DNA of 64,000 nucleotides. Origin: Gammaproteobacteria bacterium 39-13. Lineage in GTDB: Bacteria; Pseudomonadota; Gammaproteobacteria; Berkiellales; Berkiellaceae. The stretch spans positions 103,942 through 167,941 of the forward strand of contig MKTN01000071.1 of assembly GCA_001898235.1 (NCBI GenBank), in the 5' to 3' direction. How positions within the stretch are numbered: the first letter of the stretch is position 1; each line of letters begins with the position of its first letter. Below are positions 32,996 to 42,153 of the stretch, one piece after another. A model generated the notes under the pieces. It was not told the DNA's origin, searched no databases, and saw nothing but the letters and a program-made list of their open reading frames with translations. The translations under genes and the position numbers were made by a program.

Positions 32996-35227
32996 TTATC
33001 TCTTTTTATTCTTGGGTTTTCCTTTCTCAGGCTCTTCGTTAATCTTTTTCTTCTCTCTCTCATTTTGCTTCTTCTCATCATCACGAGCAGCTTTATCAAA
33101 TTGAGGCAAAAGATTTCTTCTAGCACTTCGTACTTCATCTAAATCGATAACGTTATCTGCAGTCTTTTTCTTACGTTTATCAACTTGCTCTTCATTATCA
33201 TCTTCTGGCTCACTATCAAGCTCGCTATCTTCTTGCTCCTCACTAAGATCATCTTCGTCTGAGGCCAGTGATTTAGTATTTTCTTCCTTTTTCTTTTGCT
33301 CTTCTGCTAGATAATTACCAATTGTATTGATAGTCATCGCGCCCAAAGCAAATACGCCCGCCCCACAAAGGATCGAAACCAAGGGATTAACGGGAGAATA
33401 GGTAATAAAAAAAGCTAAAGCATAAGGAAGACCTATAAATAATCCAATGCCTCCTAATACGCCATAGCCCAATACTTTTTTCCAGTTAAGCTGCTTAACC
33501 CAGCTTTGGATGTCACTGACCAAGGCCGGAGATCCGCTCACCTTGCTTTGAAATCTCTTCAGATCTTTTTGGATGTCATCTCTGACAGCTTTAAACGACT
33601 GAATAGCAGCTATCAATGATTGAATGTCTTCATTATCTTTTTTAGATTTTGTTGCTAATGCTTGCTTTTGCTCTAAAAGAGTGTGCATTTGCTTACACAA
33701 TTCATCACATCGATTAAATAAGTTATTTGGATTTTGCAAAGGTAATGGTTGAGGATCTGATTTATTAGATGATGATTTCTTAGATGCTTTCTCCCCTTTC
33801 ACCTTATTCAAAGCCTTTTCTAAACCATTACCAATGTCCTTTAACAAAGCTTTCAAATCGTTTAATTGAGCTTCGTCTTTACTCAACTTTACAAATTCTC
33901 TTTGCCGACGGCGCAGATCTTTTGTCAGCTCTTTCCCAGCGGAAACATTTTGCCCCATTTCACTTAATTTAAGGGTAACAACATAGCGATAATAATTTAG
34001 AAGTTGGTCATAATTGTCTTCATTCAAATCTTCAAGCAATCTTTCATCATTGCCCTCATTTTCATTCACCATATCAATGGCTTTATGGCTCGCAAAAATG
34101 GAGCAATTATAGCCTTCTTTTTGCTCATGCTCTGAAACGCATTCATATTCGACCTCAAATCCCTTCCCTTCAAAAAAGGCGACTAATTGCGCTTGCAGGC
34201 TTTCATCTAAATCACTACCCATCGAATCATAGTATTTAACTTTAGCGATTTGCTTTTTGTCTTCCATATACATATGGGCTACAGCAACGGTATAGTGACT
34301 TCCATTTTTTCGAAAAGGAATGATTAGCTGATTACATGCATCATCATAAAATGAAAGTTCTCTATTCTGGAGATTTCCCAAGAAATGATGATCGCTATCA
34401 ACAACAGCGTCTAGATAGTGCTTAAATAAAGTGTCTTCGCTAAAATTGTGATCAGCTAACAGTTTTTGAGCTTCAAGATTGAAAGCCATATCTTGCTGAT
34501 TGTATTCATTAACGCGTCGAAGTTTATCTTCAACTGCATCTACAGCTTGATTCAATGCTTTTTTAAGATTAGTTTTAGTCAATCTTGTTATCTTAAGCGA
34601 ATCAATCTGAGCTTCAATTTCAGTAATCTTTTCTGCCAAAGATTCATTTTCTTTGAAAGGAGTATCATCAAGATCTTCTGATTCTAAAAGGTTGCGATTT
34701 AACTCTTCGGCATCATTATTATATTCTTCAAAAGCCTCTTTCAATGCATCTTTACTTTCTTGATCGAGCTTTTTCAGTTTATTTAATTCAGCATTAAATT
34801 GAACTCGTGGCTCAGGTAATGCTGGCCTGTCAAGTATTCTGTCACCATTATGATTTAATTTGGTTTTAAGCGTTGTACTGGCCAATACTTTATTTAAAGC
34901 AGCATTAGTGCTTGCCTGCTCTACCGCATCAGCATTATAAACAGGGCAAATACCCACGGAGTCAGATAAGTGTTCACGTTCACTGACCAGGTTTCTAATA
35001 GTGCCGTCAAGGTGTTCAGCCTCTAACCAAGTATCGATATCAATCTCAGCTGGGACCGCTTCAGGCGCTTCTCCGTTCGCACCAGCTAAGCCTTCTTCAT
35101 AGGCTTGCCTTTGTTGATAAAGATTATTTTCTATATATGTCTTGATTTCAGCGGCGGTTAATTGATGATTGTTTTTTTTACCTTTATTACCGCTTTTACC
35201 TTTATTATCAGTGTGTTTACGTGCCAT
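32996..35227 (-). CDS. putative CE-clan (Ulp1/YopJ-like) cysteine protease with membrane hairpin
   Basis: A 743-residue protein. Residues about 280-390 show the CE-clan layout: His311 in 'HYTVAVAHM', Asp334 in 'KYYDSMG', Gln369 and Cys375 in 'EQKEGYNCSIF', with Gln six residues before Cys as in Ulp1/SENP enzymes. Such enzymes cleave SUMO, NEDD8 or ubiquitin, or acetylate host kinases. Charged helices flank the domain. Two membrane helices lie at about 585-610 and 614-635, followed by an acidic then basic tail ending KPKNKKR. No signal peptide is seen. Beside the Dot/Icm cluster, a translocated effector acting at a host membrane is likely by inference. Activity is untested and the alignment was made by eye. 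Confidence 0.75.
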   Translation of the reverse strand: MARKHTDNKGKSGNKGKKNNHQLTAAEIKTYIENNLYQQRQAYEEGLAGANGEAPEAVPAEIDIDTWLEAEHLDGTIRNLVSEREHLSDSVGICPVYNADAVEQASTNAALNKVLASTTLKTKLNHNGDRILDRPALPEPRVQFNAELNKLKKLDQESKDALKEAFEEYNNDAEELNRNLLESEDLDDTPFKENESLAEKITEIEAQIDSLKITRLTKTNLKKALNQAVDAVEDKLRRVNEYNQQDMAFNLEAQKLLADHNFSEDTLFKHYLDAVVDSDHHFLGNLQNRELSFYDDACNQLIIPFRKNGSHYTVAVAHMYMEDKKQIAKVKYYDSMGSDLDESLQAQLVAFFEGKGFEVEYECVSEHEQKEGYNCSIFASHKAIDMVNENEGNDERLLEDLNEDNYDQLLNYYRYVVTLKLSEMGQNVSAGKELTKDLRRRQREFVKLSKDEAQLNDLKALLKDIGNGLEKALNKVKGEKASKKSSSNKSDPQPLPLQNPNNLFNRCDELCKQMHTLLEQKQALATKSKKDNEDIQSLIAAIQSFKAVRDDIQKDLKRFQSKVSGSPALVSDIQSWVKQLNWKKVLGYGVLGGIGLFIGLPYALAFFITYSPVNPLVSILCGAGVFALGAMTINTIGNYLAEEQKKKEENTKSLASDEDDLSEEQEDSELDSEPEDDNEEQVDKRKKKTADNVIDLDEVRSARRNLLPQFDKAARDDEKKQNEREKKKINEEPEKGKPKNKKR

Positions 35228-35523
35228 AAGAACTCCGAATCCTTACTTCACTGAGCATTTTCAGTGGTTGTAAATGCTAAAAAATTACATTTCAGCATTA
35301 TACCCAAGTTCAATTAAATAGAAAGTGGTCTAACCGAATTTTATAGAATTGAACAAAGCCAAATGAGTTAACTAAATAACAAATTTAATGGTAGCTAATT
35401 AAACGTTGTTACAGCAGACCATCTCGCAAAAGTCATGTATTTTGTATACACTCGTTTTGCTTGAGAGCTCAACGGTTTAGCCGAAAAATCCCATGCTATG
35501 ACTATATTTTTGCAAGGAAATTT
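35228..35523. other. intergenic region upstream of dapD with repeat element
   Basis: 296 bases without a gene. A minus-oriented member of the repeat family lies at about 35401-35500 with the exact core TGTATACAAAATACATGACT on the minus strand. The promoters of the protease gene (minus) and dapD (plus) should lie here. Confidence 0.5.
35401..35500 (-). repeat. intergenic repeat element (inverted orientation)
   Basis: On the minus strand it reads GATTTTTCGGCTAAACCG, then GAGTGTATACAAAATACATG, then TTTTGCGAGATGG. It matches the copy at 55910-56086 over the core. Confidence 0.7.
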
Positions 35524-36363
35524 ATGCAGCCTAACACTCTACAATCCATTATCCAACAAGCTTTTGAAAATCGAAACACACTTTCTCCTGAAAATGCCAG
35601 CAATGAACTTAAAAGTGCCGTGCAAACAGTGATTGAGCAGCTAGAAGCGGGAATATTGCGAGCAGCAACACCAACTGAAACAGGATGGAAAACACACACA
35701 TGGGTAAAACAAGCCATTTTGCTCTATTTTCGTTTGCATGAAAATAAAGTTATTCCCGCAGAATTTACCCAATTTTACGATAAAATTCCTTTGCAATTCC
35801 AGCATCATACCCTCAGCGATTTCCAAAAGGCTAGCGCAAGAATTGTTCCACCTGCCTGCGTACGAGCAGGAGCTTATGTTGGGCCAAATACAGTACTCAT
35901 GCCATCGTATGTCAATATAGGCGCGTATGTAGGAGAAGGAACCTTAGTAGACACATGGGCAACAGTTGGCTCTTGTGCACAAATTGGGCGTCATGTTCAT
36001 CTTTCTGGTGGTGTAGGTATTGGTGGGGTATTAGAGCCTCTGCAAGCAAATCCGACCATCATTGAAGACAACTGCTTTATAGGAGCGCGCTCTGAAATTG
36101 TAGAAGGTGTCATCGTTGAAAAAGGAGCCGTGATATCCATGGGGGTATACATTGGTCAAAGCACACGCATTTATGATCGTGAAAACGATACAATTTTGTA
36201 TGGTCGCGTCCCACAAAATGCTGTTGTCGTACCAGGAACACTTCCCTCTAAAGATGGTAAATATGGTCTTTACTGCGCTGTGATAGTAAAAAGAGTTGAT
36301 GATAAAACGCGAGAAAAAGTTGGTTTGAACAATCTTTTACGCGAAGTCACAAGGGATGAATAG
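35524..36363 (+). CDS. dapD: 2,3,4,5-tetrahydropyridine-2,6-dicarboxylate N-succinyltransferase
   Basis: A 279-residue enzyme that succinylates tetrahydrodipicolinate in the lysine/diaminopimelate pathway. An N-terminal helical domain is followed by left-handed beta-helix hexapeptide repeats ('[20 protein letters not shown]', '[10 protein letters not shown]', '[13 protein letters not shown]'). An in-frame TTG at 35461 would add 21 residues read from the repeat element; AAGGAAA lies before the ATG at 35524 and the family begins there. dapE follows after two bases, so the genes form an operon. Confidence 0.95.
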   Translation: MQPNTLQSIIQQAFENRNTLSPENASNELKSAVQTVIEQLEAGILRAATPTETGWKTHTWVKQAILLYFRLHENKVIPAEFTQFYDKIPLQFQHHTLSDFQKASARIVPPACVRAGAYVGPNTVLMPSYVNIGAYVGEGTLVDTWATVGSCAQIGRHVHLSGGVGIGGVLEPLQANPTIIEDNCFIGARSEIVEGVIVEKGAVISMGVYIGQSTRIYDRENDTILYGRVPQNAVVVPGTLPSKDGKYGLYCAVIVKRVDDKTREKVGLNNLLREVTRDE

Positions 36364-36365
36364 CG

Positions 36366-37499
36366 ATGTCTGAAACATTAACTCTTGCTACTAGATTGCT
36401 TTCGCAAGCTTCTGTGACGCCTCATGATGAAGGTTGCCAAGAAATTATTGCAAATTATCTCTTTGCATTGGGGTTTGAAATATCCACTTTTCCTTTTAAC
36501 CAAGTTAAGAATCTTTGGGCGAAGCGAGGCACAACGCAGCCGTTTTTCTGTTTTGCAGGCCATACTGATGTTGTGCCACCAGGTGATCTTAATGCTTGGG
36601 ATAGCCCCCCCTTTACTCCCACACTACGTGATGGAAAGTTATACGCCCGTGGGGCCGCTGATATGAAAAGCAGCATTGCTGCTATGCTAACAGCAACCAA
36701 ACGCTTTATTACTAAATATCCTCACCATTTAGGTAGCATTGCTTTTCTTATTACCAGTGATGAAGAAGGTAAAGCAATTGATGGCACCCAGGCCGTGCTT
36801 AAATCTCTTCAAACTAAAGAAGAAATCCCTAGCTGGTGTCTGGTTGGAGAAGCCTCGAGTACTGAAAAATTAGGCGATACGATCAAGGTAGGAAGACGTG
36901 GCTCATTGACAGGTCAGCTTAAAATCCTTGGGAAGCAAGGTCATGTTGCTTATCCTGAACTTGCACAAAATCCTATTCATTTAGCATTAAAAGCTTTAGA
37001 GAGCATCACAACCTATCAGTGGGACACAGGTTCTCCCCCCTTCCCAGCAACAAGTCTGCAATTTTCCAATATACACGCAGGAACTGGGGCCGATAATGTG
37101 ATCCCCGGAACCTTAGAAGCTAATTTTAATTTACGCTTTTCTCCAAGCATCACCCCAGAAATAATCCAACACAAAGTAGAAGAAATTCTCAAAGAACATG
37201 GGTTAACCTTTGAAATAAAATGGCGGCTCTCTGGCAAACCTTTTTATACTTCAGAAAACAGCGAATTCAGAAAGATTATTGCTAACACGATTGAAAAAGT
37301 GATGGGATATGCTCCCATTCATTCTACTTCTGGCGGCACATCTGATGGGCGCTTTTTTGCTGAATATGGTACAGAAGTGGTTGAATTAGGCCCCAATAAT
37401 GCAACTATTCACCAAGTAAATGAATGTGTAGATGTGGAAGAATTAGAACAGCTTTCTTATTTATATGAAGAGATTTTGGTGGCGCTGTTAGCGAAATAA
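36366..37499 (+). CDS. dapE: succinyl-diaminopimelate desuccinylase
   Basis: A 377-residue M20-family zinc hydrolase that removes succinate from N-succinyl-L,L-diaminopimelate, supplying lysine and peptidoglycan precursor. Metal-site motifs include 'CFAGHTDVVPPGD', 'ARGAADMKSS', 'SDEEG' and 'VELGPNNATIHQVNE'. A dimerisation domain interrupts the catalytic one ('VGRRGSLTGQLKILGKQGHVAYP', in parts GRRGSLTG and GKQGHVAYP). It sits directly behind dapD. Confidence 0.95.
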   Translation: MSETLTLATRLLSQASVTPHDEGCQEIIANYLFALGFEISTFPFNQVKNLWAKRGTTQPFFCFAGHTDVVPPGDLNAWDSPPFTPTLRDGKLYARGAADMKSSIAAMLTATKRFITKYPHHLGSIAFLITSDEEGKAIDGTQAVLKSLQTKEEIPSWCLVGEASSTEKLGDTIKVGRRGSLTGQLKILGKQGHVAYPELAQNPIHLALKALESITTYQWDTGSPPFPATSLQFSNIHAGTGADNVIPGTLEANFNLRFSPSITPEIIQHKVEEILKEHGLTFEIKWRLSGKPFYTSENSEFRKIIANTIEKVMGYAPIHSTSGGTSDGRFFAEYGTEVVELGPNNATIHQVNECVDVEELEQLSYLYEEILVALLAK

Positions 37500-37530
37500 A
37501 ACTTCTTTTCACTCACTTTGAATAAAAGAA

Positions 37531-37629
37531 GTAGGTTGGGCCATCATAAGGCCCAACATTTCCCTGTTAATCTACAAACACGTTGGTTTACGAAGAAACT
37601 TGATTGTTGGTCCTTACGGCCCAACCTAC
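37531..37629. repeat. long inverted repeat downstream of dapE
   Basis: GTAGGTTGGGCC (37531-37542) pairs perfectly with GGCCCAACCTAC (37618-37629). Nested GGCCCAACA-type pieces lie inside. It differs from the AGGC-ended repeat family. It could act as a terminator for both dapE and the convergent LRR gene, or be a dispersed palindromic element. Confidence 0.6.
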
Positions 37630-37681
37630 GCTCCTTCGCTCACAAAAGAATTTCAAAGAAAGCATTTAAATCTTCAATAAA

Positions 37682-38647
37682 TTATCTTGCTTTCTTTTTA
37701 TTTTCGCTTCTCTTTTCAGTTTTCAAAACAGGCTTTCTCACAAAATCTTTCACTGCCTTTTTGCCTTTATCGTAAAGGGTCGTCAATGTTCTTGATAACT
37801 CAGCTAAATTATCATTTACCCCTAAAATCATGCCCTTTGGCATTTCATTTACAGCAGGTAATTCTAATAGCCAATTGTGATTAACGCCCAATATTTTAAG
37901 ATTTTTTAATTGCGTTATTGTCTTTGGCAACATCAAAATCTTATTGCCATCTAAACTCAAAATTCTTAGATTTAATAAATGACCAACACTATCAGGTAGT
38001 TTTATCAGGTTATTACGATCAAGCCCCAATTCCTCAAGCGAAGCTAATTTTCCAAGCTCATCAGGAAGATGCGTTATTTGATTATATTCAACGCCTAGTT
38101 CCTTTAAATTTTCTAATTGAAAAAGACCTTGGGGCAATTCAGAAAGCCTATTGAAACGTGCATATAAAACCTGAAGTGATTCTAATTTATCAATATTTTC
38201 AGCCAAAATGAAAATTTTATTATCTAGATCAGGCTCTGTTTGCTGTGCACCTCTTGCATTCAAATACAAAGAAGCGACTGTTTTCAAAATGGCTTCCTTT
38301 CGCAAAACAAATGATGAGGTTAACCGTGTCAAAAAGCTTAAATGTAATCGTTTTTCAGCGTGAGACCACCCTATCAATTGAAGTTCTGCGATCGAGGTAT
38401 TCAATCTTTCAAGCAAGTAATCAAGTTTGTCTATAGCGGGGACCAACCTACGCTCTTCAAGAAGAGCAAAATCTTGCAATAAACTTTTTGCTAACGCAAA
38501 AAAATCTTTTTTTTCCCGCGAATTAAGCCACGTAGGATCGTTTTTCAATGCATCAAGGATTGATCTGATAATGACATATATTTTCTCTTTCTTTTCTAAA
38601 AGAAATTCCTTTTCTTCTAATAGCCGAGAATAAAAAGGATGTCTCAT
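37682..38647 (-). CDS. leucine-rich repeat protein
   Basis: A 321-residue protein. Residues about 1-165 are helical and charged. About five LRRs of 23 residues follow (about 170-285), with the pattern 'LxxLxxLxLxxNxLxxLPxxL', e.g. 'LKELGVEYNQITHLPDELGK' and 'LRILSLDGNKILMLPKTITQ'. The tail is basic (KKAVKDFVRKPV ... KKKAR). Bacterial LRR proteins of this class often act on host proteins. No enzymatic domain or signal peptide is seen. Its ATG overlaps the tsaB stop as ATGA, so it is translated with a housekeeping gene. Confidence 0.85.
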   Translation of the reverse strand: MRHPFYSRLLEEKEFLLEKKEKIYVIIRSILDALKNDPTWLNSREKKDFFALAKSLLQDFALLEERRLVPAIDKLDYLLERLNTSIAELQLIGWSHAEKRLHLSFLTRLTSSFVLRKEAILKTVASLYLNARGAQQTEPDLDNKIFILAENIDKLESLQVLYARFNRLSELPQGLFQLENLKELGVEYNQITHLPDELGKLASLEELGLDRNNLIKLPDSVGHLLNLRILSLDGNKILMLPKTITQLKNLKILGVNHNWLLELPAVNEMPKGMILGVNDNLAELSRTLTTLYDKGKKAVKDFVRKPVLKTEKRSENKKKAR

Positions 38648-39366
38648 GAGAAAACTCGGGTAGACGATTTTTCAGCGACATTATCTCGAAGATAGACGGG
38701 TAAAAGATCTTGCGCTAAAACGCCGTGCTCACCTTTTTCCCATCTCATCTTAGCAAGCTGAACAATATGCCTTGCATCAGGATGTCTCTTTCCCATCAAT
38801 TGAACTTCTTGATTGAGATCCAGAGAAACGATTTCTTGAAAGTAGGTATCCCAACCCGATCCAATTGCTTTAATATTTTTTTTGGGAAGTTGCATTTCAT
38901 TCAATAAGGTATGAGGCGCATAAATAGCCTCTGGGTGCAAAGAAGAAATGTTTTGGTTTTCAACAATAAAAGCGCTAGCATAAATTTCTTGCATTCGAGC
39001 GTCTAAAGCCGGTACCACGACATAGTTATCTTCTTTTATCTCTTGCTGCAATTGAAAACATAGCGCCTCCAAGGTTGATATAGGATAAATGGGAAGATTT
39101 AACCCAAATCCTAAGCCTTGAGCACAACTGACGGCAATACGAACACCTGTAAAGCTGCCAGGCCCTCTTCCAACCGCAATCATCTGTAGAGCTTGTCGAG
39201 AGACCTTTGCTTCATGAAGCAAAGACTCGATCATAGGTAGAATTAACTGAGTATGTGCTCTTTGAGTTTGTTCAAATCGCCCATAGAGAGAGTCTCCCAC
39301 TAATAAGGCTGCTGAACACGCTGAAGTAGCTGTTTCTATTGCTAATATAATTGGTTCTGTTTGCAT
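38644..39366 (-). CDS. tsaB: tRNA threonylcarbamoyladenosine biosynthesis protein TsaB
   Basis: A 240-residue protein of the usual size for TsaB (YeaZ), the scaffold of the complex with TsaD and TsaE that makes t6A37 on tRNAs reading ANN codons. The ASKHA-fold start 'ILAIETATSACSAALL' and 'AVGRGPGSFTGVRIAVSCAQGL' (parts GRGPGSFTGVRI, CAQGLGFGL) identify it. It is transcribed with the downstream LRR gene. Confidence 0.93.
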   Translation of the reverse strand: MQTEPIILAIETATSACSAALLVGDSLYGRFEQTQRAHTQLILPMIESLLHEAKVSRQALQMIAVGRGPGSFTGVRIAVSCAQGLGFGLNLPIYPISTLEALCFQLQQEIKEDNYVVVPALDARMQEIYASAFIVENQNISSLHPEAIYAPHTLLNEMQLPKKNIKAIGSGWDTYFQEIVSLDLNQEVQLMGKRHPDARHIVQLAKMRWEKGEHGVLAQDLLPVYLRDNVAEKSSTRVFS

Positions 39367-39517
39367 AGGGGAATGATATTAAGCCAGGATCTCACCCCTG
39401 TCTACCGTGCAAGAGAATGTTTATCTATGTAATGCTGCTTATTATCGCTTATCGCTACCCAATATAAGGAAGATGGTTTAATCTCGCAGCAAGTTAACCA
39501 ACATTATATTTTTACCC

Positions 39518-40939
39518 ATGACCACAATGAGCGGACCTTCATCGACAATTGAAGAGATTAATGCGCGCTATCCGTTGCATATACGTCGTTTTGCGTCTGG
39601 GCAGTATTTATCAAGTCTTGCCTATTACCTTGCAGCCACAGACCCGGTTCCTGATGCCATTAAAGTACTAAGAGAAGACGGTTCCTTTAGAGATTATATT
39701 GTAAAACCTTTTCCGCTGAAAAAAGGGATGTATGGTTATATCTTGCTACCTAAAGATAAATCCTTAAAGGATGTAAAAGTCATTTTCCGTGGTACAGATT
39801 TTGCTGATCCGAAAAGCATTGCAATTAACCTGGAGATGTGGGGCCCTGGTAGTACAAGCTTTGCAACTGAAGAAAAAAAGATATTTCATAAGCTAAAACA
39901 AGCATTACATGAACATTATCACACCGATGAGAATGAAACTTTTGATGATCTTACACTTGAAGTTAGCGGTCATAGTCAAGGTGCAGCCTTGACGCAATTA
40001 TTTACTAATGCCTTTTTAAAGCACCGTGCAAATGATTCCAATTTTGATCAAATCAAAAATCTAAAAATGACCGCACTTAATTCTCCGGGAGTGCCAAGCG
40101 GACTTGAGAAGAACGCAGCAGAAAATGTACGCAAGCAATCTACAGTTAAAAAGCCATTAAAAATTGTGGCTAATTATGGCATGGTCGGTGGCGACTCTGT
40201 TCAAGTAACAGGTTTTGATATGATTTTCTCTACTCTTCCTCATGAATTAGTTGAATTGAACCTATTGAAAGTTGATAAGGGATTAGAAGGTCATTGGTTA
40301 AAAGCATTTGAACTTGAAGATGGTTTACAAATAAGAGAATTGTGGGAAATGGGGTTAAAATTTCATGCAAGTTTACATGGTGCTCACTCTAATGTAAATT
40401 TTTATGCCCCTATTGATGCTAATGGTAAAATTTGTGTTAATAGCAAATATCAATATTTTACCAATACGAATAAAAATGACAGAAAGGCAATGGCCAAAGA
40501 ACTAAATTCTAAAATAGTTTATACTCAACATGCATTCATTTTTGTTAAGATGTTCTTATACTATCTGCTCGAATACAAAGAAAGTATGAGCGAGTTTTCT
40601 CCACTGGGTTTTGTTAAAAATCTTTTTTGGCATACGGTTGGAAATAGCCTTTCAGAGAAGTTGAAACGCTGGTTTAGCTCTTATCGCACGACACAAGCAT
40701 CCGCTGCAGAAATTGCACCAGTATCTACACAGCCGCAAATTCCTGCCCAAGATACACCCGCCATGTCACAAAGTTCAGGCATTTTTAATTTCTTTTCTAG
40801 ATTTGCCAAAGAGAATATCAGAATGCAAAAACAGTGCTGTGATAAAATTGAAAAAGTGACATTATCGAACCCAAAGCAGGTTAATCTTGGCAAAGAAGAA
40901 TTCAGCAAACGAGCAGTATGCATGCCTAAAGCATTCTAG
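39518..40939 (+). CDS. lipase-like alpha/beta hydrolase, candidate effector
   Basis: A 473-residue protein. Residues about 85-190 resemble class 3 lipases: 'VKVIFRGTDFADP' (an oxyanion-strand-like 'FRGT') and 'LEVSGHSQGAALTQLF', with nucleophile Ser153 in GHSQG. The Asp and His partners were not assigned with certainty. A Pro/Ala/Ser linker lies around 395-425, then a Lys-rich tail. There is no signal peptide and no clear Shine-Dalgarno; the ATG at 39527 is an alternative start. A phospholipase or lipase delivered to a host cell is plausible but inferred. Confidence 0.7.
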   Translation: MTTMSGPSSTIEEINARYPLHIRRFASGQYLSSLAYYLAATDPVPDAIKVLREDGSFRDYIVKPFPLKKGMYGYILLPKDKSLKDVKVIFRGTDFADPKSIAINLEMWGPGSTSFATEEKKIFHKLKQALHEHYHTDENETFDDLTLEVSGHSQGAALTQLFTNAFLKHRANDSNFDQIKNLKMTALNSPGVPSGLEKNAAENVRKQSTVKKPLKIVANYGMVGGDSVQVTGFDMIFSTLPHELVELNLLKVDKGLEGHWLKAFELEDGLQIRELWEMGLKFHASLHGAHSNVNFYAPIDANGKICVNSKYQYFTNTNKNDRKAMAKELNSKIVYTQHAFIFVKMFLYYLLEYKESMSEFSPLGFVKNLFWHTVGNSLSEKLKRWFSSYRTTQASAAEIAPVSTQPQIPAQDTPAMSQSSGIFNFFSRFAKENIRMQKQCCDKIEKVTLSNPKQVNLGKEEFSKRAVCMPKAF

Positions 40940-40992
40940 TGTTTTCTATAGGACATAAGGTGATTGTTTAAAGGTGAGAAGAGGAAATTAAC

Positions 40993-41496
40993 TTAAGCCT
41001 TTTGATTTGTCCAAATATCATCCCATTCAATGCCAAATTCTGGCGTCCATAAAAGCTGACTAATAACTTTAAATTTGGCAAGAGACATCATTCCTCGCTG
41101 CCGTCTAGAGGACGACATTTTATCCAGTGTGTCCACAACATCCTTTTTTGCCGCACCATAAATCTCAAACGGCTGATATTGTGCTGTATAAAGCACTAAG
41201 GAGACGTATTCCCAGGGCGAATCAATATTTAACTGTCCTATGCGACACCCGGATTTGCCTTCTTCAAAAACTACTCTACTTTTTACCAGAATCTTCTTAC
41301 CCGCATAGGCACCTAAAGTGCCTAGAAAATCTACTCCTTTCATTGGCTCTTTTAACGGCTTTAAATGCAAAAGCTTTGCTGCATCATACCGCCCAAGCTC
41401 TGCACTGACAGGTAAAACAGAACCTGTATTAGCCCGGAAAAGTGCTGCCAAACGACGCGTCTCGCTCATGAGCTTATCTACTGCTATTGTATTCAT
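40993..41496 (-). CDS. hypothetical protein
   Basis: A 167-residue, compact soluble protein of unknown function. It contains 'KSGCRIGQLNIDSPWEYVSLVLY' (parts: KSGCRIGQLNIDSPWEY, VSLVLY), then 'FEIYGAAKKDVVDTLDKMSSSRRQRGMMSLAKF', an alternation of a beta strand and basic helices that could fit a nuclease-like or DNA-binding fold. I could not match it to a named family. No membrane segment or signal peptide is seen. It stands alone between the lipase-like and histone-like genes. Confidence 0.6.
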   Translation of the reverse strand: MNTIAVDKLMSETRRLAALFRANTGSVLPVSAELGRYDAAKLLHLKPLKEPMKGVDFLGTLGAYAGKKILVKSRVVFEEGKSGCRIGQLNIDSPWEYVSLVLYTAQYQPFEIYGAAKKDVVDTLDKMSSSRRQRGMMSLAKFKVISQLLWTPEFGIEWDDIWTNQKA

Positions 41497-41595
41497 CTAT
41501 CCTCAGGCAAAAAAAAAGCTGGTTTATATATGCTTCCTTTAATTTTAAGACAAATTGAGGAAAACATATAGAAACCAGCGATTTAGTGTCCCTTT

Positions 41596-42153
41596 TTAAG
41601 CAGCGCGTCTCATATGCGTCCGCATATTCACACGTCGGCGCAATGAAACCACTTTCCTTGCAGATCCCTTTTTACGCTTTGCACCTGTTTTTAACATTGT
41701 CCCTTTTGCTCGAGTGCTTTTACGATGAGATGCCTTTCTCTTTCTGGATTGCTTACGCTCAAGCGTCGTTCCTTTGGATTTTCCTTTTTTAGTCGCACCA
41801 GTAAGCAATTTGCGCATTTTTTTCATGGCTGTTGCATGCTCTTTACGCAACTTTTTCATATGCATCGCATGTTTTTTTGCCAATTCCTTGCGCAACTTAG
41901 CCACTGTTTTAGCTTTAGCAGCAAGCTTCATCTTAATTGTCTTTCTCATTTTTTCAATGAGCTGCTTATTCTTACGCCCTAATGCAGTCACTTTCTGCAA
42001 CGCTGCTTTTTCAGCGCGTTTCGCTTGATTAAGTTTTTGCATTAATTTGCGCTGTAAAGCAGATTTACCAGTTGTTTTATGCTTACGCGTTGCAGTTTTG
42101 CTCTTGGTTTTTTTCGTCAAACGAGCAGTTGTTCTGCGTTTCTTCATTGCCAT
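41596..42153 (-). CDS. histone H1-like, Lys/Arg-rich protein
   Basis: A 185-residue protein dominated by Lys, Arg, Ala and Thr. The N- and C-terminal thirds are disordered basic tails ('KKRRTTARLTKKTKSKTATR', 'KRKKGSARKVVSLRRRVNMR'). The central part (about 45-115) is a basic helix with 'AKTVAKLRKELAKKHAMHMK'. This composition resembles bacterial histone H1-like and AlgP-type proteins such as chlamydial Hc1/Hc2 and Coxiella Hq1, which compact DNA in resting forms. GGAG lies upstream of the ATG. It could package the cell's own DNA or act in a host nucleus; sequence alone cannot tell. Confidence 0.75.
   Translation of the reverse strand: MAMKKRRTTARLTKKTKSKTATRKHKTTGKSALQRKLMQKLNQAKRAEKAALQKVTALGRKNKQLIEKMRKTIKMKLAAKAKTVAKLRKELAKKHAMHMKKLRKEHATAMKKMRKLLTGATKKGKSKGTTLERKQSRKRKASHRKSTRAKGTMLKTGAKRKKGSARKVVSLRRRVNMRTHMRRAA

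Noticed and set aside
35461..35523. Upstream TTG extension of dapD
   Set aside because: The extra 21 codons come from the repeat element; the ATG at 35524 has a good ribosome site and fits the family start.
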